A stretch of DNA of 64,000 nucleotides, taken from assembly GCF_005239225.2 (NCBI RefSeq), contig NC_133290.1:11044204-11108203 (forward strand). Direction: 5' to 3'. The notes below the pieces were generated by a model. The model searched no databases. It had not been told where the DNA came from and saw only the letters and a list, made by a program, of their open reading frames with translations. Positions 12,801 to 26,759 of this stretch are shown here, piece by piece. The position numbers and the translations under genes were made by a program. This DNA is from Populus alba. Taxonomy: Eukaryota; Streptophyta; Magnoliopsida; Malpighiales; Salicaceae. How positions within the stretch are numbered: the first letter of the stretch is position 1; every line of letters begins with the position of its first letter.

Positions 12801-15800
12801 AATCACTTTAATATTCTTCCATCCTTAAAGTTGAACTATTCATCACAAACACCGAGGAGTCAAGTACTATTATAGTTCTACATTTATAACTGAAAACAAT
12901 CAAACCATTCTTACACATACATGCAAAAGATCTTAACTTCTTGACAATAATCAATTGTGACCATTAAACTCTCGTGAAATATAATCAAAAGGGTACACTT
13001 GCAACTATCAACTGAAACTTCAAACTAGCAATAAATCCATCAGACTTCAGAAAGATGCACACAGAACCGCAGTAGATCAGAAAAGATGCATTAAAATTAT
13101 CCATGTAGGAAGCTTATTTACTTTTGTAGCTTGTAATACAGCAAAAGAAAGATCAGCAAAAAGCAGATAGGAGGTAAGTTTTCTTGGCTTATAGTAATAT
13201 AATAAGCTTCCTAGAGCATTAGGATCTCTAGTCTTTATACGGGGGCTCTTGATGAGACCAAGAACAATTACAGACATATGTTGACCACTACAACAGGAAG
13301 GTTTGAGAGATGGGTAATTCAGCATGCATAAAATAATATTAGTTGAACATATGCAATCAGAAAAATATAATAACCAAAGGATTGGGGAGGAAAAATAATT
13401 GTTGTAATGCCAAGAATAGTGGTTAAGCATACTGTTGTAAGTAGGTTTACGGCATGAGAATTCCGGAATGTAGAGAGATAAACATTTGATGGAATTGAAC
13501 TCTTTGTGAATCAGCTTGGTTATTTCAAGATCAGTGCTCAATGTGGTAGCAATCCTACCTAAATCTTACTAACCATCCAAATTTTCAAAAAAAGAGTTTT
13601 AAGCCATCATTCCCTTTATGTTAGTATTTGTTTCTAAGATGCAAAATGCAAGCCGCCAATGGTGGCAGCTATAGCTCCTCCCGTCCCTTACCTCTTCAAT
13701 CAAGGGCTACAAAGAAACTTATCCACTACATGGCAGGAAACTTTTTTGTTGCGTTGATACAAAAGGGGGGCTCACACTTCACAGTTCCCCACCTCTCGTG
13801 TGTAATGGATTCAGCATTGACAGCACAATCAAGGATACAATTGTGCTTGAGCTGTAATTAACCAATAACACATGCTAAAATAATTCATATGTTGAGAACA
13901 TCGTCAGTTTCAATAATAACAACTTGACATTATCATAATGGCATACTTCCTGATATATAAATCTAGAGACAAAATGGAGAGCAATGCAGGAACGGAACAA
14001 TTAGCAGTGGTGAAAGCCGCTGCCTATGAAAGAAGCAAGGGAATGCCAAGATTTGATTACAAATTTAAACCACAGCCAAAACCCAAACGGCGGATTACAC
14101 AAAAATCAACTCAATAAAAATCTGCCTGAGACAACAGTAAAATGAACAGTAAGTGAGGCTTACAAATGAAGCAAGTCCTTGCTTAATAAATATTGCAGGG
14201 GGTACAAATGGGGGGTCACTCTTGCGCAGCACATGGAAGCAATCAACCTGCAACGGCAATAGAACAGCATAATGTAACAGCTAGATATACAAGTTAACTT
14301 TGGGAACCACATCAATGACACACTCCACAAGCAGAGCGCTTAATTTAAAACTACAGGTAGATGATGCAGTGAAATCTGATAAAACAGATAGATTAAAAAT
14401 GCACCAATTACATGTGTTCTAACAGCTATAGAAAATATTTAGATCATATTTGAAACAAAAAGAAACTGGCACCTCAGGGTGAACACTTCACCAGCCAAAA
14501 ATCTTCACACAAGATTTTGCTGGAATGGGATGTTAATAGCCCACTACTAGCATTGATATTTTAAAGATGATAAAAAAAAAAATGAGCTTTCATGATATAT
14601 TTGAATCTAAACTTGCAGTTTTATCAAGCAATCAACAAAGTCCTGGTGAACTTCCAAAACATGACCCTAAAACGCACATTAACATACTGCATGTGGTAGC
14701 TCAACTTCAAGAAGTGATGTAAGAATATTTGCAAGAGAACGATGGGTTCCAAAGAGATGTAGAGTGTTCCGAAGAGATGCCAATCTTGACACAAGACAAA
14801 ACTCTAAATAAGAAGGTCAAATTTATTTATGCTCTGTGTACAGGTTAAAATACCTGCTCACAAGCTGTAATAAACACTATTTCAGACAGACACAGGTTGA
14901 TAAATACACCCAACATCATCTTGCCAGTGATTGAAGGGAAGTATTTATTTACCAGGGTTTCAAGATAAAACTCAGGAATATAAATAAATAGGGAATCCAC
15001 TCTGCTAAGAACAAGAAGTAGTTGGACTATCCACATGCATGTTGCATACATTCCTCGTTGCTTCCACCGTGAGAAAAGAGAGATGCGATACCTGTCCACA
15101 ACAAAATGGCCAACAAAAGATCAGAAGATGCAATGGGCTAGCATAAAGCATGCAATACATGTAGCTGGTGTTGTTTAGTATCAAGTACCAGCAACCAGCA
15201 CCATACAAAGATAGTGATAAAACTAAGGTTGTGCTTGGTGTGAAGTAATTTGGAGGTAAAATGTTACTAAGATTTAAGGGTAAAGTGTTGAGGGTGTAAA
15301 ACATCCCTTGAGGGGTAAAGTTTTAAGGGTACTGAAAATATCATGAGCATTATTAGTGGGCCCACAACAAACCACATTTGATTTGATTATATAAATATAG
15401 CAATATTAAATATCTATAATTGTGGGCCCATAATAAGAAGTGGGAGTAAATGAAGAGACAATTAAAAAAAATGAGGGAAAATGCAGAGTCCAAAATCTGT
15501 CTCCTTCAAAAAATTATTTACCCCTCAACTCACGAAGTTAACATTTAACCCCATTTTGGGGGTTAAGAGTTAAGACCTTAAAAATGACCCCTCTTCGAAA
15601 AGTTCTACCAAACAAACATAAAAGGGGTGAAAAGCTTCAAGCATAAATTTTCACCCCCTTTACCCTCATAACAAACACATCGTAAGCAGTTAAAAAGCAA
15701 ACGGTGGTCTGGAGATCTGAGGAAGCAGCAGCTATTTGTCTTCAACATTAGTGAATTAAAGAACCAAAGCAGTGGGAACAGTAGAGCAATATGGATGGCA

Positions 15801-18800
15801 ATGAGCAGGCTAAGTAGCATCACACTGAAGTAAGGCAGCAGGAACACATAAAGGCAAGGCGACCAAAAAAAAAAAAAAACATACTCCCACAAAAGCAATA
15901 TCAATGCTTTCCAATAAGACCAGTGGAAAGGGCAGACACAGAACCTAAAAGCTTTTGAAGTTTTTGCCTACAATTTGATACATCAAAATGCTAGAATGTT
16001 GACCCATAACGAACCTGACCAAAATAGAAAGTCGCATCTGACTACAATAAATAGATATACTATGATAGAAGAAACATATCCAGCAGTTAGAACTACAAGA
16101 TAATTTATTATAAAGATTTGGGAAAACAGGCTTCTCACTCTCCCTGTTTCTACCAGAAAATCAAAGCAATTTATTCTTATCATACAAGAAAAAGACATTC
16201 TGTGACATTTTGTGTCAGATATATTTCCTTAGGCATTGAATTTGGAAGCCAAGCTTGGGCAACTGAGCAAAAATCAATAATTGCAGGTGCTTAAAGTTCA
16301 GGCCACTAGACAATTAAGGACACAGCAAGGAAGAACTATAAACATATTTAAAGAAATGCAGAAACAGAGAAATATCATAAAACAAATTTAAACAGTTCTT
16401 ATCGTTGCAAAGTGCATAGGTTGCCAGTAACAAGTAACCTAATTTTGTAAACCAATGTTACAGTTATGCATCTTGCTTGTTAAGACTGCCTATCCAACCG
16501 CTCCATCTGGGATATCCATTTCTCATTCTAAACATAGAAAAGGAAGGCAAAAGGGTGCATCAGGCTTCACACATTCATTCAATGTTTCATATGGTTGAGA
16601 TCAAGATAAATATGGTTCCAAAACAAAACAAGACAAATATAGTTCAGGGACATCGTACCATGCACAACGTCTTACACAATCAATTACTTCTTCACGGTAT
16701 TTATTACGAGCTTCTTTCAGGTGTCTTAATTTCTCACAACAAGCACGTTCTCTTATTTGTTTGTCAGTTTCTTCCAGGAGTGATATTGACTGTGCCTGAT
16801 GAGACATGTAGTATGATGCCTACAATCAAGATAGACATATTACGACCTTTGCAAAACAAAATGCAGCAAGAAAGCTTGTCATCAGTAAGCACAAAATGAT
16901 GTTCATCCACTAAACAGAACGTCCCAAAAGCACAGAAAAACAATATGATTGTAATCCACAGAAAAACAATATGATTGTAATCCCAGAAAAAACATAAAGC
17001 GTGAACAAGTTTTCCAGGAAATGGTGTTCCCTTTGGACAACAGTCAGCAAGCAGGACACAGTCTTCAACTGTTCAGTCAATGAGTAGGCCACTGTCTTGA
17101 CATCGCTACAATGCTTCAGAAATTACAAACCCCAATTTGTAGAACATAAAGACATGTGACGCATATTTTAAACACTGGAGCTGAAGTGAAAAGATTGAAA
17201 TAAAATAACGTGATGCAGCAATTGTTTTAAAAACAGCATATATCTTTCTCACTTTTTATCAAATTCTCCTTCAGGTATCACAAAAAAACGATTAGAAGGA
17301 CAGCTGTTTCGTATTATATACCAATGTATATATCTTCTACAGGCATCTTAGCTTGCATTGGTGTAAACAATGATAAGATACCATATTTTATGATCAAACT
17401 GACAATCTGTAACTCAAGCATAAAACCTTGTGGTTACGGTTACTGCCTTGGACCTTAAGAGAAAATATACACAAGCACATTGAGATTAATAGGCACTTGG
17501 CATAGGAAAATTCAGTTTCCAACTGATGAAACTACTCATAAATTATCCCCTATTACATAATTTTTTATCACCAACCATTTCTTATTTTAACAGACAAGGC
17601 ACATTAAAGCATGTCATGGTGATTTAACCCTGACTTCATTGTTTCTATACCTGAGCTCAAGATTTTGTCTTTTTAGAGAAACCAAGAACTGTTGGAACTC
17701 AGATGTTTGGTATGATCATTTGACTTTGGTTTTATTTTTCAGATTCGATGATGGATCCTTAAAAAACTTAAAACAGTTTCTCCAACTCCACTCAGATGTT
17801 ATCAATTTTTCAGGCTTCAGGAAATTCATTCATTTATTTATTATAGTTAATCTAGCTGAAAGTTGTGAATACCTGAACTCAATAATCATGTTCATTCAGG
17901 ATAGGGCTAAAATTTTGTTCACTTCACTCTTCCTAATGTCTGTCCGTGTTTGCTACAAAACTCATTTCCTATTAAATTTCCATGGGAAAAAATAATAAAT
18001 TCATTTCAGGCAGCACAAAGTCCCTTCACCAATAAGATCAACCAGATACCAAGTACAAAAACTTGCAGTAATGTGAAAGTAATAATAAGAGCATATTTTA
18101 TCATGAAAATTCTCTTACCTGCTTAAACTTTGGTGCAACACTTATGTGATACAGCAATAGCAATGTATCTAGAAGTTCTTCTCCTCTCAGTGTTGCTGAA
18201 GACATATCACTCTCCATGTGCACAATCCTAATATCTCGCACTGGACAATAACCAAAATCAGATTCAGATTGATCACTTGTACTAGGTTTGTCGGCTATCT
18301 CATCATTCAAACTTCCTTCACTGCATTCTGCAGCCACATAAGCAGACCTGTCTGGAATACCACTACAATGGACACGAGAATCTTTAGTGTTGTATCTAAT
18401 TTGATGCTTGGAGATTTTTGACAATTCAATCTCATAACTTGAACAACAACATGGTTTCTGTGTGGTTTTATGTGTTACTCTTGTTTCTTCATCATCCATA
18501 CAACCTTCCTCCCACCGGATTACTTCTGCTTCTTGATCATGTACAGGATGAGATTTTGAGATATGACTAAATGATCCCCCAAGTCTAGAAATGTCAGTTC
18601 GATGAGGATCATTTTTGAGAAAAATATCTACAGGGAAACTTTGTTCACCACCTCTGTGAAGAAATCCAACATCAAGACCATTGGGTTCACACCTCTTTAA
18701 CCAGCCACAAATGTCCCTCATAGCAAATCCTTCGGATAAAAAATGAAGTATAACTGAGTACAAAGAAATAAGAACGGAATTGCTTGAAACTCCAAGAGGT

Positions 18801-21479
18801 GGCGCATTGCAATCTGCTCCTCTATTCTTCAATAGAATATTTTGTAAAAATGTCCTCAACACTGAGCCAGGTAATTGAGTAGGTGTTGTAGGCGGTACAA
18901 ATTGCATGACCAAGAGACAGAGGTCCCTATGCTTCTCCTCAATCTACAAAGACATCAGCATTTGTAGGGTGTGAATTAATATTAAATTGCATGAAGTTAG
19001 CTAAACAAACTCATTGTGTTGCAAACCAGAGAGAGAATTAAGTCAATAATTGTTTGCCAAGATAAATTACTGCAAAACAAAAATAAGGAAAAAGTTCAAA
19101 ACAGGTAAACTGAGTTTAGCAACGAATTCCATATGTGACTGTTTATTTTGGGGATTAGTATTTATCAGAGCTCACAGCACGTTTTAAGCACTTTGCTCCT
19201 CATCTACCTCCCTTGGCATGGAGCTGAAATAGGAAATTCATTACTCAAGTCCAGAAAAAGATTTTCAGCACAACGGATGGAATGACTGGAAAATTGATAT
19301 CAACTAATATAGCAGGGACACAAATTAATGGTTTCAATGACAAAAAAAGAAATGTGTATTTTCAGGTTGTCACTCGTAAACAGCCAATCTACACTCACCC
19401 TTGACCTCATCATATAAGTACACGTGCAGGCTCCATAAATATAAGATATGTCAATAATCAAGTAAACAGTAGCAATTGATTCAGGCAATCATCTTTTATT
19501 CAGTGGGCATGAATTGAATAGAAAAGGAAAATGTGAGATCAAACTCAGGGTATTCAATTCAACTGAAAGAATTCTCTCCTCTTTTTCTTTTGGAGCTTTT
19601 ATTTGAATAATTTTTTTCTTGATGATCCATGAACAATCAAACCTTAACAGAATGCTTTTATTTGTGAAATTGATGAGGTTAAATTATATGCAAATGGGGA
19701 GAGATATTATCTAATAGAAAGGTAACAACAACAGCTGTAGTCCAAAGGCTCATAGAAAAGTTATTTCCATCAGTGGAAAGTCTGCTTGGCCACTTGTATT
19801 TGACAGTATTTCACCAGGTATACCACATTCTGATTACAATTAATTTCACATGGGAAAAAGATTTTGAAGGCTTTTCATTTTTTCCCCTCATCATGATAAT
19901 ATATATGGAACAACAGTAGAGGATTCATAATCTACAAATTTAATGTGAAATATCAGGGATCCACAACAGTATATACCTTATTGATAGCTTCCGATAAAGC
20001 TGTAGTTGTCAGCATCATGCTTCTTCCATCATTGGAGATATCATCACCTGAACCAGGCCACCAAACAGAAGGCATCATGCATTGAAGGTCCTGCTTGTTT
20101 GGACTCTTTTGCGATAGAAAACCTTCAAACAATAATTCAAAATCAGCTGACTTCCACCAGAGAGCCATCAATTCTTTCCGTTGTAAGATATGGCATACCA
20201 TTGCAAGATAAGAATAAGATCCTGAGTACGGGCATTCTGTTAAAACCAAAGATGCAGTTTTGCAGCCACTTGAAAGGGCATTGATGATATGCTCAAACAA
20301 CAGACGTGATTCTTGAAACTCTAGAAATACATCAATAAACTTATCCAGACCTGAACAGTCATGTGGTGCTTGCACTCTGAAAACCTCCATCATGAATGAA
20401 AGAAGTGGACCCCATGCCACAAACTCAGTACTTCCAGAATCTCCCACAAGTGCAGAGAAGAATTCCTCACATATCCCATGACAGACAGGATAAAATACTT
20501 CATCAAGTGACACAAACCTCTTCAATCTTCTCATTTTACCAACTAAAGAACTTTCAGCACCCTCCGCACCTTGCACATCTGACAGCCTTGATAAGCATTG
20601 AAGCAACTGCATAGCCAAAAGATTTGCGGAAGGAGGTGCTTTAAGGGGAAGGAACCCCTGAATGGGGTACTTGAAGGGACGAGCCCCAAAATTTAATTCA
20701 CAGCGTTCACCTTGAGAAAGAGAGATTGCTGGGTAATACCCAGATCCAGGTCCCATCTTGCGGATACCACGAAAGGCCACTCCAAGGGATACGCCATTTC
20801 TATAGAACAATATCTCATCATGATCCAGGTTAATGCAACATCCAATAACATCACCAACAACCCATGGCTGACCATATGGCTCAGCATCCTTGTTCCACTT
20901 ACTAACCCTTTTCCCATCAAATGCATATGAATCATCTGCATCACCTACACCCTTGTGATCAGTAAAAGGACAAGAACGAGTTGCCCATCCAAGCTGCTGT
21001 ACACCACAAGTTTCCAATAGAACTTCATACATCCATTTCCCTTTCCAAACACAAGCATTGGACCTAGCACTACTGAACATTGCTAAGCTTTCTATATGCA
21101 AACGGTGTTTAATTATTCTAATATCACCACAGATGCTCATTTCTTCAAGCCCGACCACCTGAGATTCACAACTATCTTTACTGATATGAATCCCGTCTCT
21201 ATTATCAACCAAATCACCAAATTTGGTACAAAACTTAGAAAACTCATTTTTTAAAATAGAGCGAACTAATTTAGTGTCAACTGGACCAGTCAATGGACCA
21301 AGTGATTTGTTTGAGAGACCAAAGATATATTCAAGAGCTCGCTCCACAGGCTGATTACCAAAATCATCACAAGATGAAACAAGTCGGGTTTTCGACGAAT
21401 CCTCCTTTCTATCTTCGCCATTTAATAAAACAGCCAAGCCAGAAGAAAGCCCTCCAACCCGTTTTCCCTCTTCTTCCAT
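9876..21479 (-). CDS. RKP: E3 ubiquitin-protein ligase RKP (KPC1 homologue)
   Basis: Ten coding exons join in frame to 1,278 aa: 21479-19977, 18943-18119, 16819-16659, 15091-14953, 14247-14164, 12406-12122, 12016-11885, 11524-11325, 10812-10608 and 10178-9876. The length matches Arabidopsis RKP (about 1,280 aa). Residues about 140-272 form a SPRY domain (GKWMYEVLLETCGVQQLGW; DVIGCCINLDHDEILFYRNG). The C terminus (1226-1264) is a RING finger, CCICYSCKADARFAPCSH through CHRCFFC, with all Cys/His ligands present. RKP relates to mammalian KPC1 (RNF123). In Arabidopsis it promotes turnover of the CDK inhibitor ICK1/KRP1 and is induced by a geminivirus protein; these roles are known for the family, not shown here. 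A strong CAG|GTACGT donor at 21,918 suggests a leader intron. Every junction keeps frame, so the gene appears intact. Confidence 0.97.
15228..15681. mobile_element. Candidate MITE inside an RKP intron
   Basis: The segment begins GGTTGTGCTTGGTGTGAAG and ends, reverse-complemented, GATGTGTTTGTTATGAGGG. These are imperfect inverted ends about 450 bp apart in the intron between RKP exons 3 and 4. The interior is rich in GGGGTAAA-like and TTTACCCC-like segments that could pair with each other. A clean target-site duplication is not evident (AAG flanks loosely match), so the superfamily is unassigned. Confidence 0.4.
16931..16982. repeat. 26-bp tandem duplication in an RKP intron
   Basis: Two perfect adjacent copies of a 26-bp unit beginning CACAGAAAAACAATATG lie in the intron between RKP exons 2 and 3. 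This is probably replication slippage; it does not touch the exons. Confidence 0.9.
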
Positions 21480-22110
21480 TTGTGATTAAAAGAAAAGACG
21501 CTATTTAGCAATACCCACTAAACACTTTTCAAATTCAAAATAACCGCTCCAAAGTCAAACTTTCATTTCCCCTCTTGTAACACTGATCCATTCACAACAA
21601 AACCCCAGCCATCTCTCATCCCTGTAACTCCAAAAAATTTCCAATTCAATAACAACATACACAAAACCATTGAATACAACAGAAAATGCAGCAAACAATA
21701 ACAAGAAATTAAAACATCCAATTTTTCCCTCCATTTTTAGAAAAAATCACTCAAAATTCAATCAAGTAACTTAAATTCACTAACCACTTACAAATCAACA
21801 CAAAAACAATACAAATTTCACGTTTTTTGCCTCAAGTTTCTCAGGAACCAAACAAAACCTGAAAATTTTTCCTTAACCATAACAAGTTCCACCTGCAACA
21901 ACACAAATCCACACGTACCTGTAAAAATCAAGAAATTGAAGGAACTTAAAAGGGAGAGAGTACGTGATTGACGATGGTGATGGTGATTGTGATGGGGATG
22001 GTGATGAAACTATGCTGGTGTCATTCCACATAGCAGAGGCAGCGAGCTGATGTTAGGGTTATTAAACGCCATTTCTTAAATTTTTTGTGGAGAGAGAAGC
22101 GAAAGAGTAG
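21480..22110 (-). promoter_or_regulatory. RKP 5' leader with a probable leader intron
   Basis: On the minus strand a near-ideal splice donor CAG|GTACGTGT lies at about 21,918. A possible acceptor (GTGTTTAG) sits about 40 bp upstream of the ATG at 21,479, which implies a leader intron of about 400 bp. Between 21,973 and 22,010 the plus strand has a GATGGT-type hexamer repeat. No clear TATA box was identified. Confidence 0.4.
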
Positions 22111-24280
22111 AGTTTTGATTTAAAGGTTTGTTGGGGAGAGAGGGAGTGTTTTATTTTATTATTACTGCTTGGAGCAGTCTTGACAGAGTAGAAAACGGAA
22201 TTCTGTTAGTACTTAGTAGGGACTAGAGAGACAGCGAAGAAGCATTGAGGCGATTTTTAATTCCTTCTTTCTTTTTCTAGTAGAGTCGTATTTATTACTT
22301 CTTCTTTTTTCCAAAGTTTGAGGAAAGCAAGAAAAAGCGCATAAAATATATTTTTCCTATATCCTAAATATACTATGTCATTAGTATTTTTCTTCTTGTA
22401 AATCATATCTTATTTAAATATATTTTTCCTATATCCTAAATACATCCTTTGACTATTTAGACTTTTTAGAGAAAAAACACTATAATGGAGATTTAAAGAA
22501 TGAAATTAAAACGTATAAAAAAATCTACTAATATTTTATATAATAAACATGGAAAACGATGAGTGATTTTGTGTGATGGTTTATGTATAATATTTATTTT
22601 AATAAAAAACCAAAATGTTTTAGGTGGTGTTTAGCATATATAATTGTACTTTTGAAATTTTTTGAATTTATTTTAGTTTTAAATTAATTTTTTTATGTGT
22701 TTTGATTATTTTGATGTGTTGGTATAAAAATAAATTTTAAAAAATAAAAAATATTATTTTTAATAAATTTTCAAATAAAAATAATTTTTACTATAAGCAA
22801 CTAGGTTATAAGTGTTCAAGCAATAAAGGACTAAATTACAATAATGTTCAAAAACCAAGGAACTATATAATAGTTTTCTCGATCCTGAGTACAGGTGAAT
22901 TTTGTGACCAATGCATGTCAGTGCTCCGTGGGTAGTGACGTGGTGGATGATGCTGTTGTGCACCTTTTGTTTTTTTATTTCAAAAACATTTATAAAAAAA
23001 TATTTTTTATTTTAAATTTATTTTTTGTATTTTTAAATCATTTCAATATATTAATATTAAATATAAATTTTAAAAATTAAAACATACTTTGTTTTAATAT
23101 ATTTTTAAATAAAAAAACTTTAAAAATTAATTGAAATTACAGACTTACAGTAACCTAATATTTCAGCACAGCCGCCAAATTGAATTGCACCGTCGGTAGT
23201 TGATGGAAGACTTTTTCCATATTGTACAGTGGGTTCCTATATCGCGGTCAATGATTGGGAATTTCTAGTGTGCGTGATCTTTTTCTTCAATCTCTTTAAT
23301 CAATAAAAATATTTTATTTTAGCTAGATTTTAAAACATTTATTAGTGCTTGAATTGACTCTCTGTGTGTGTGTTTATATATCACCTGTGATAAGATTTAA
23401 GTTTTAAATTATAAAAAAAATAGCATGGCAAAAGATTATCTACAATGATACCAATCTTGCCATGTTTACATGCTATCCTCTATTTTATAAATATTATGTT
23501 TGTTTTTTTACTTTTCAAAAAAAAAATTATATTTTAAATTAATTTTTATATTTTTAAATTGATTTAATATATTAATATAAAAATAAATTTTAAAAAAATA
23601 TTATTTTAATATATTTATAAATAAATAAAATATTTTATAAAACAATCGTTATCATAATATAAAATAAAATTACATATACCGTGAAAAAGCATAGGGTATG
23701 GATGTGTTAGGATTGTGTTGTTAGAAGCGAGGATCTCTGTTTATGCATCTCGTTATGTCATCACTTGGATTTTGTCGAACTAATTTATTACATTTAGAAT
23801 TAATTTATTACAATAATTGCTTATTTTCAACCAAGGTGTCATGTAATGAACCTGTTGACTTTAAGTTATTTAGTGAATTGTTGAACTTCAAAGCCTCAAA
23901 GGCCATGCGTGGTTTGATATTGAAAACGAAAGTGTGATTTTCAAGTGTTTGTGTCAATTTACATGAAAATAATTTTTAATATACTTTTCGGTTCTAGAGA
24001 ATTCTCGTTTAATTTACATTTTAACTAGCAAGTCATTAAACAATCTCGTAGTAGGATCTATGGTACGTTTTTTTTTTTAAAATAGTTTTTAAAAAATTAC
24101 TTTTTAAACTTTCCTATATTTATTTATAATTAGAAAAGTTGATCACTGAAAAAAACTTTCCAGTTAATAAAAAAAATACTTTCCAGAAATTATAAAAAAA
24201 TAAAAATATCATATTATTTACTAATAATATCAAATTTGATCATCAAACTTTTGAATGCTTATATTTTGTTTGAATCTACT
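22111..24280. other. AT-rich intergenic with MITE-like debris
   Basis: No gene is supportable. A MITE-like left end (GGTGGTGTTTAGCATATATAA) starts at about 22,624, followed by the usual AT-rich body to about 22,790. Two slightly GC-richer patches (22,880-22,965 and 23,165-23,290) have no recognisable coding content. Confidence 0.5.
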
Positions 24281-24289
24281 TTTTTTTTT

Positions 24290-24650
24290 CAATTTCATCC
24301 CTTCAAATTTGATTTAATTTTATTTTTATATTATCTTTGGTTTTTATTTTTATAATTGTTATTTACTTTTCTCTTATTATTTTTTTAATTGAAATTTTTT
24401 ATCTATCAAATCTAGTCATCATTCTTTTGATTATTAATTATTCTATTTAAAATAATTTATGAAATTGTAATTATTGTTATTTTAATTTTATCATCTTTTA
24501 ATTTTTTTATCTGTTAGATTTGATCTCTATTATTTTATTATTATTTATTTTATTTGAGATAATTTATAAAATTATATTTTTTTTTCAATTCAATTCCCAT
24601 TCAACTTTTTAATTTGTAAGATTTGTTCCTTATTATTTTAATAAACTTGA
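24290..24650. repeat. Degenerate tandem repeat, period about 102-108 bp
   Basis: The phrase TTTATCTATCAAATCTAGTC near 24,400 recurs as TTTATCTGTTAGATTTGATC near 24,508 and more weakly as AATTTGTAAGATTTGTTCC near 24,611. The surrounding TTATTTTATTTAAAATAATTTAT segment recurs with it. The copies are strongly diverged. Confidence 0.5.
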
Positions 24651-25639
24651 AAAAAAAATATTAATAAGCTATTTTCCAGTTCGTTTTCTATAACATAACC
24701 AAATACTAAAAAGTGTTTTCCAACTTATTTTTCATGACACTACCAAACATCGAAAAATAATTTACCTTTTTGGAATTCACTTTCTAAAGAAACCACTTTC
24801 CAAAAAAAAATATTTTCCTGCAAACAAACGAGTCCAAGCAAGATTAACTTATAATTAAATAAATAATTATTTCGTTTGTTGGGTTCATGGAGCTTCAAAA
24901 GGGAAAGACAGGTGGGTGATTTTAGTTTAAAAATAAAGTTCCACACTGGATTTAATTTTTTATTTTTAAAATTAGTATATTAAAACAATTAAAAAAAATT
25001 AATTTAATAATTTCTCAAACAAAAAAACAATTAAAATTTTAAAAATCGAGTTTAATCACCAAAACAAACACTTTTTTAGTAAACACAAAAAATTCCCTTT
25101 TCAATGAATGAATATAATTAAAACAAATACAAAATTTATGCAAAACAACAAACATGACAAATTCACATAACTAAAAACGTTCAAGAATCCATTTTATACC
25201 AACAACAAAACAATATAGGTTGAAAGATATTTTTTTATGTTTTTATCCTGATGGTGATGGGGTTAGCATCATCTCTACACCAGCTCACTACCAAATTGAT
25301 TAGCACATATAGTCTTCTCATATGTTTTTAGAATTTTAAAATTATTTAAGTTTTCTTAAAACAAAAAAATATTAAATTGACACCTAAGAGATTTTACATT
25401 TTTTTTATTTTTTTCCAAACATGGTAAAATGACAAAATAACCATTATATAAAAAATCATTAAGATGGTGTGCAAAGGAGCTTTGATCTTTTTTACTTGGT
25501 TTTTTTTTGTTATAATCAAGTTGAAAATGAGCAATTTTGATATTTCAATAAATACACAATATTATATTCAAAGGAAAAGTGGTTGATGCACACAGTAATA
25601 GGTGAGAAACGCTTGTGGCCTTTTTTGTTAAGTTGATTG

Positions 25640-26545
25640 CAATTTATTTTTTTTAATTTTTTTTCTTTATTTATATTTTTCAATTTTGTGTCTCATTATT
25701 TTATTTCATTTATTTTTTATACTAGATTTGATTCACGTTATTTTGATTGCTATTATTATTATTATTTTCTTGATTTATTTTATTTTTTTAATTTCATCCC
25801 TTGTTATTTTATTTCATTTGACTTTTATACCAGATTTGGTTCTTATTTTTTTATTGTTATTTTTTAAAAAAAATTGGATGATTGGAATTTTTTCTTCGTG
25901 ATTTTTTTTAGGCTTACTATAGAGTAACCTCGTCTCATGACCCGGATTACGAGTTTTGAAATTTAACTCTATTTGACTTTAATCTTTTTTAAGTTCTTTT
26001 TCTATAATTTTTTTTTTTAATTTCATCCTTCAACATTAGGTTATTAGGCCTTCAACTTCGTGATCATTTTTGCTTTTCTTTCTATAGAATTATCCTGATC
26101 TTACATCTCATTCCACGAGTTAGTCGAGTTAATCCATGTTACCTCGGGGTTTTTTATGTTTTTTTTAGTCAATTTTTTTATTTCATTTTCATCTTTCATT
26201 ATTTAGCTTGCTTCAGAATTAACCTATGTTTTTTTTATTCAATTTATTTTGTACAATGTTATCATGACATTGTAATCGGGCCACAAAATTAGTATGCTGA
26301 CTTGAGTAAGGTTTTTTATTTGTTTTGAATTATTTTTTCCAATTCATCTTTTAGCTTTTGATTTTCTTATTTTTTTATTGTTATTTAAAAAAAAAATTGG
26401 ATGATTGGAATTTTTTCTTCATGATTTTTTTAGGCTTGTTATAGAGTAACCTTGTCTCGTAACCCGGGTTACAAGTTTTAAAATTTAGCTCTATCTGACT
26501 TTAATCTTTTTTAGGTTCTTTTTCTATAATTAATTTTTACTCTAT
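25640..26545 (+). repeat. Dispersed 'TTTCATCCT' repeat block, with a 155-bp direct repeat
   Basis: This is one block of a repeat family also seen at 56.7, 61.7 and 62.7-64.0 kb, built around an AATTTCATCCTTCAACATTAGG-like core. Inside it, about 155 bp is duplicated: 25,855-26,008 and 26,377-26,530, offset 522 bp. Both copies carry TTGGATGATTGGAATTTTTTC and a RAGTAACCTYGTCTC motif, at roughly 90 percent identity by eye. Confidence 0.7.
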
Positions 26546-26585
26546 TTTGGATCTAGTTGGGTCTGCAAAACTAGCTCTCATACCA

Positions 26586-26750
26586 TATTAAAATAATTGA
26601 GATCAAACACAAAAATGAGGCTAGATTTCTAAATAATCTATATATTATGAATGCATAGTCTTAACCTAAATATAAATGAAGTATATATAGGTTAAATTGA
26701 AAGTACTATTCTACCCTTAATAAATAAGACTACATAAATATTATTTAACA
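26586..26750 (-). mobile_element. Short LTR with primer-binding site (solo LTR or TRIM-like)
   Basis: Read on the minus strand, a 165-bp segment starts TGTTAAATAATATTTATG and ends TTATTTTAATA. It is followed immediately by TGGTATGAGAGC, which differs by one base from the TGGTATCAGAGC primer-binding site complementary to initiator tRNA-Met used by plant Copia and TRIM elements. The expected order (LTR, PBS, internal sequence) is therefore present. No gag or pol and no second LTR are visible downstream, so this is a fragment of a retroelement or a miniature one. Confidence 0.5.
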
Positions 26751-26759
26751 CAATGTATT

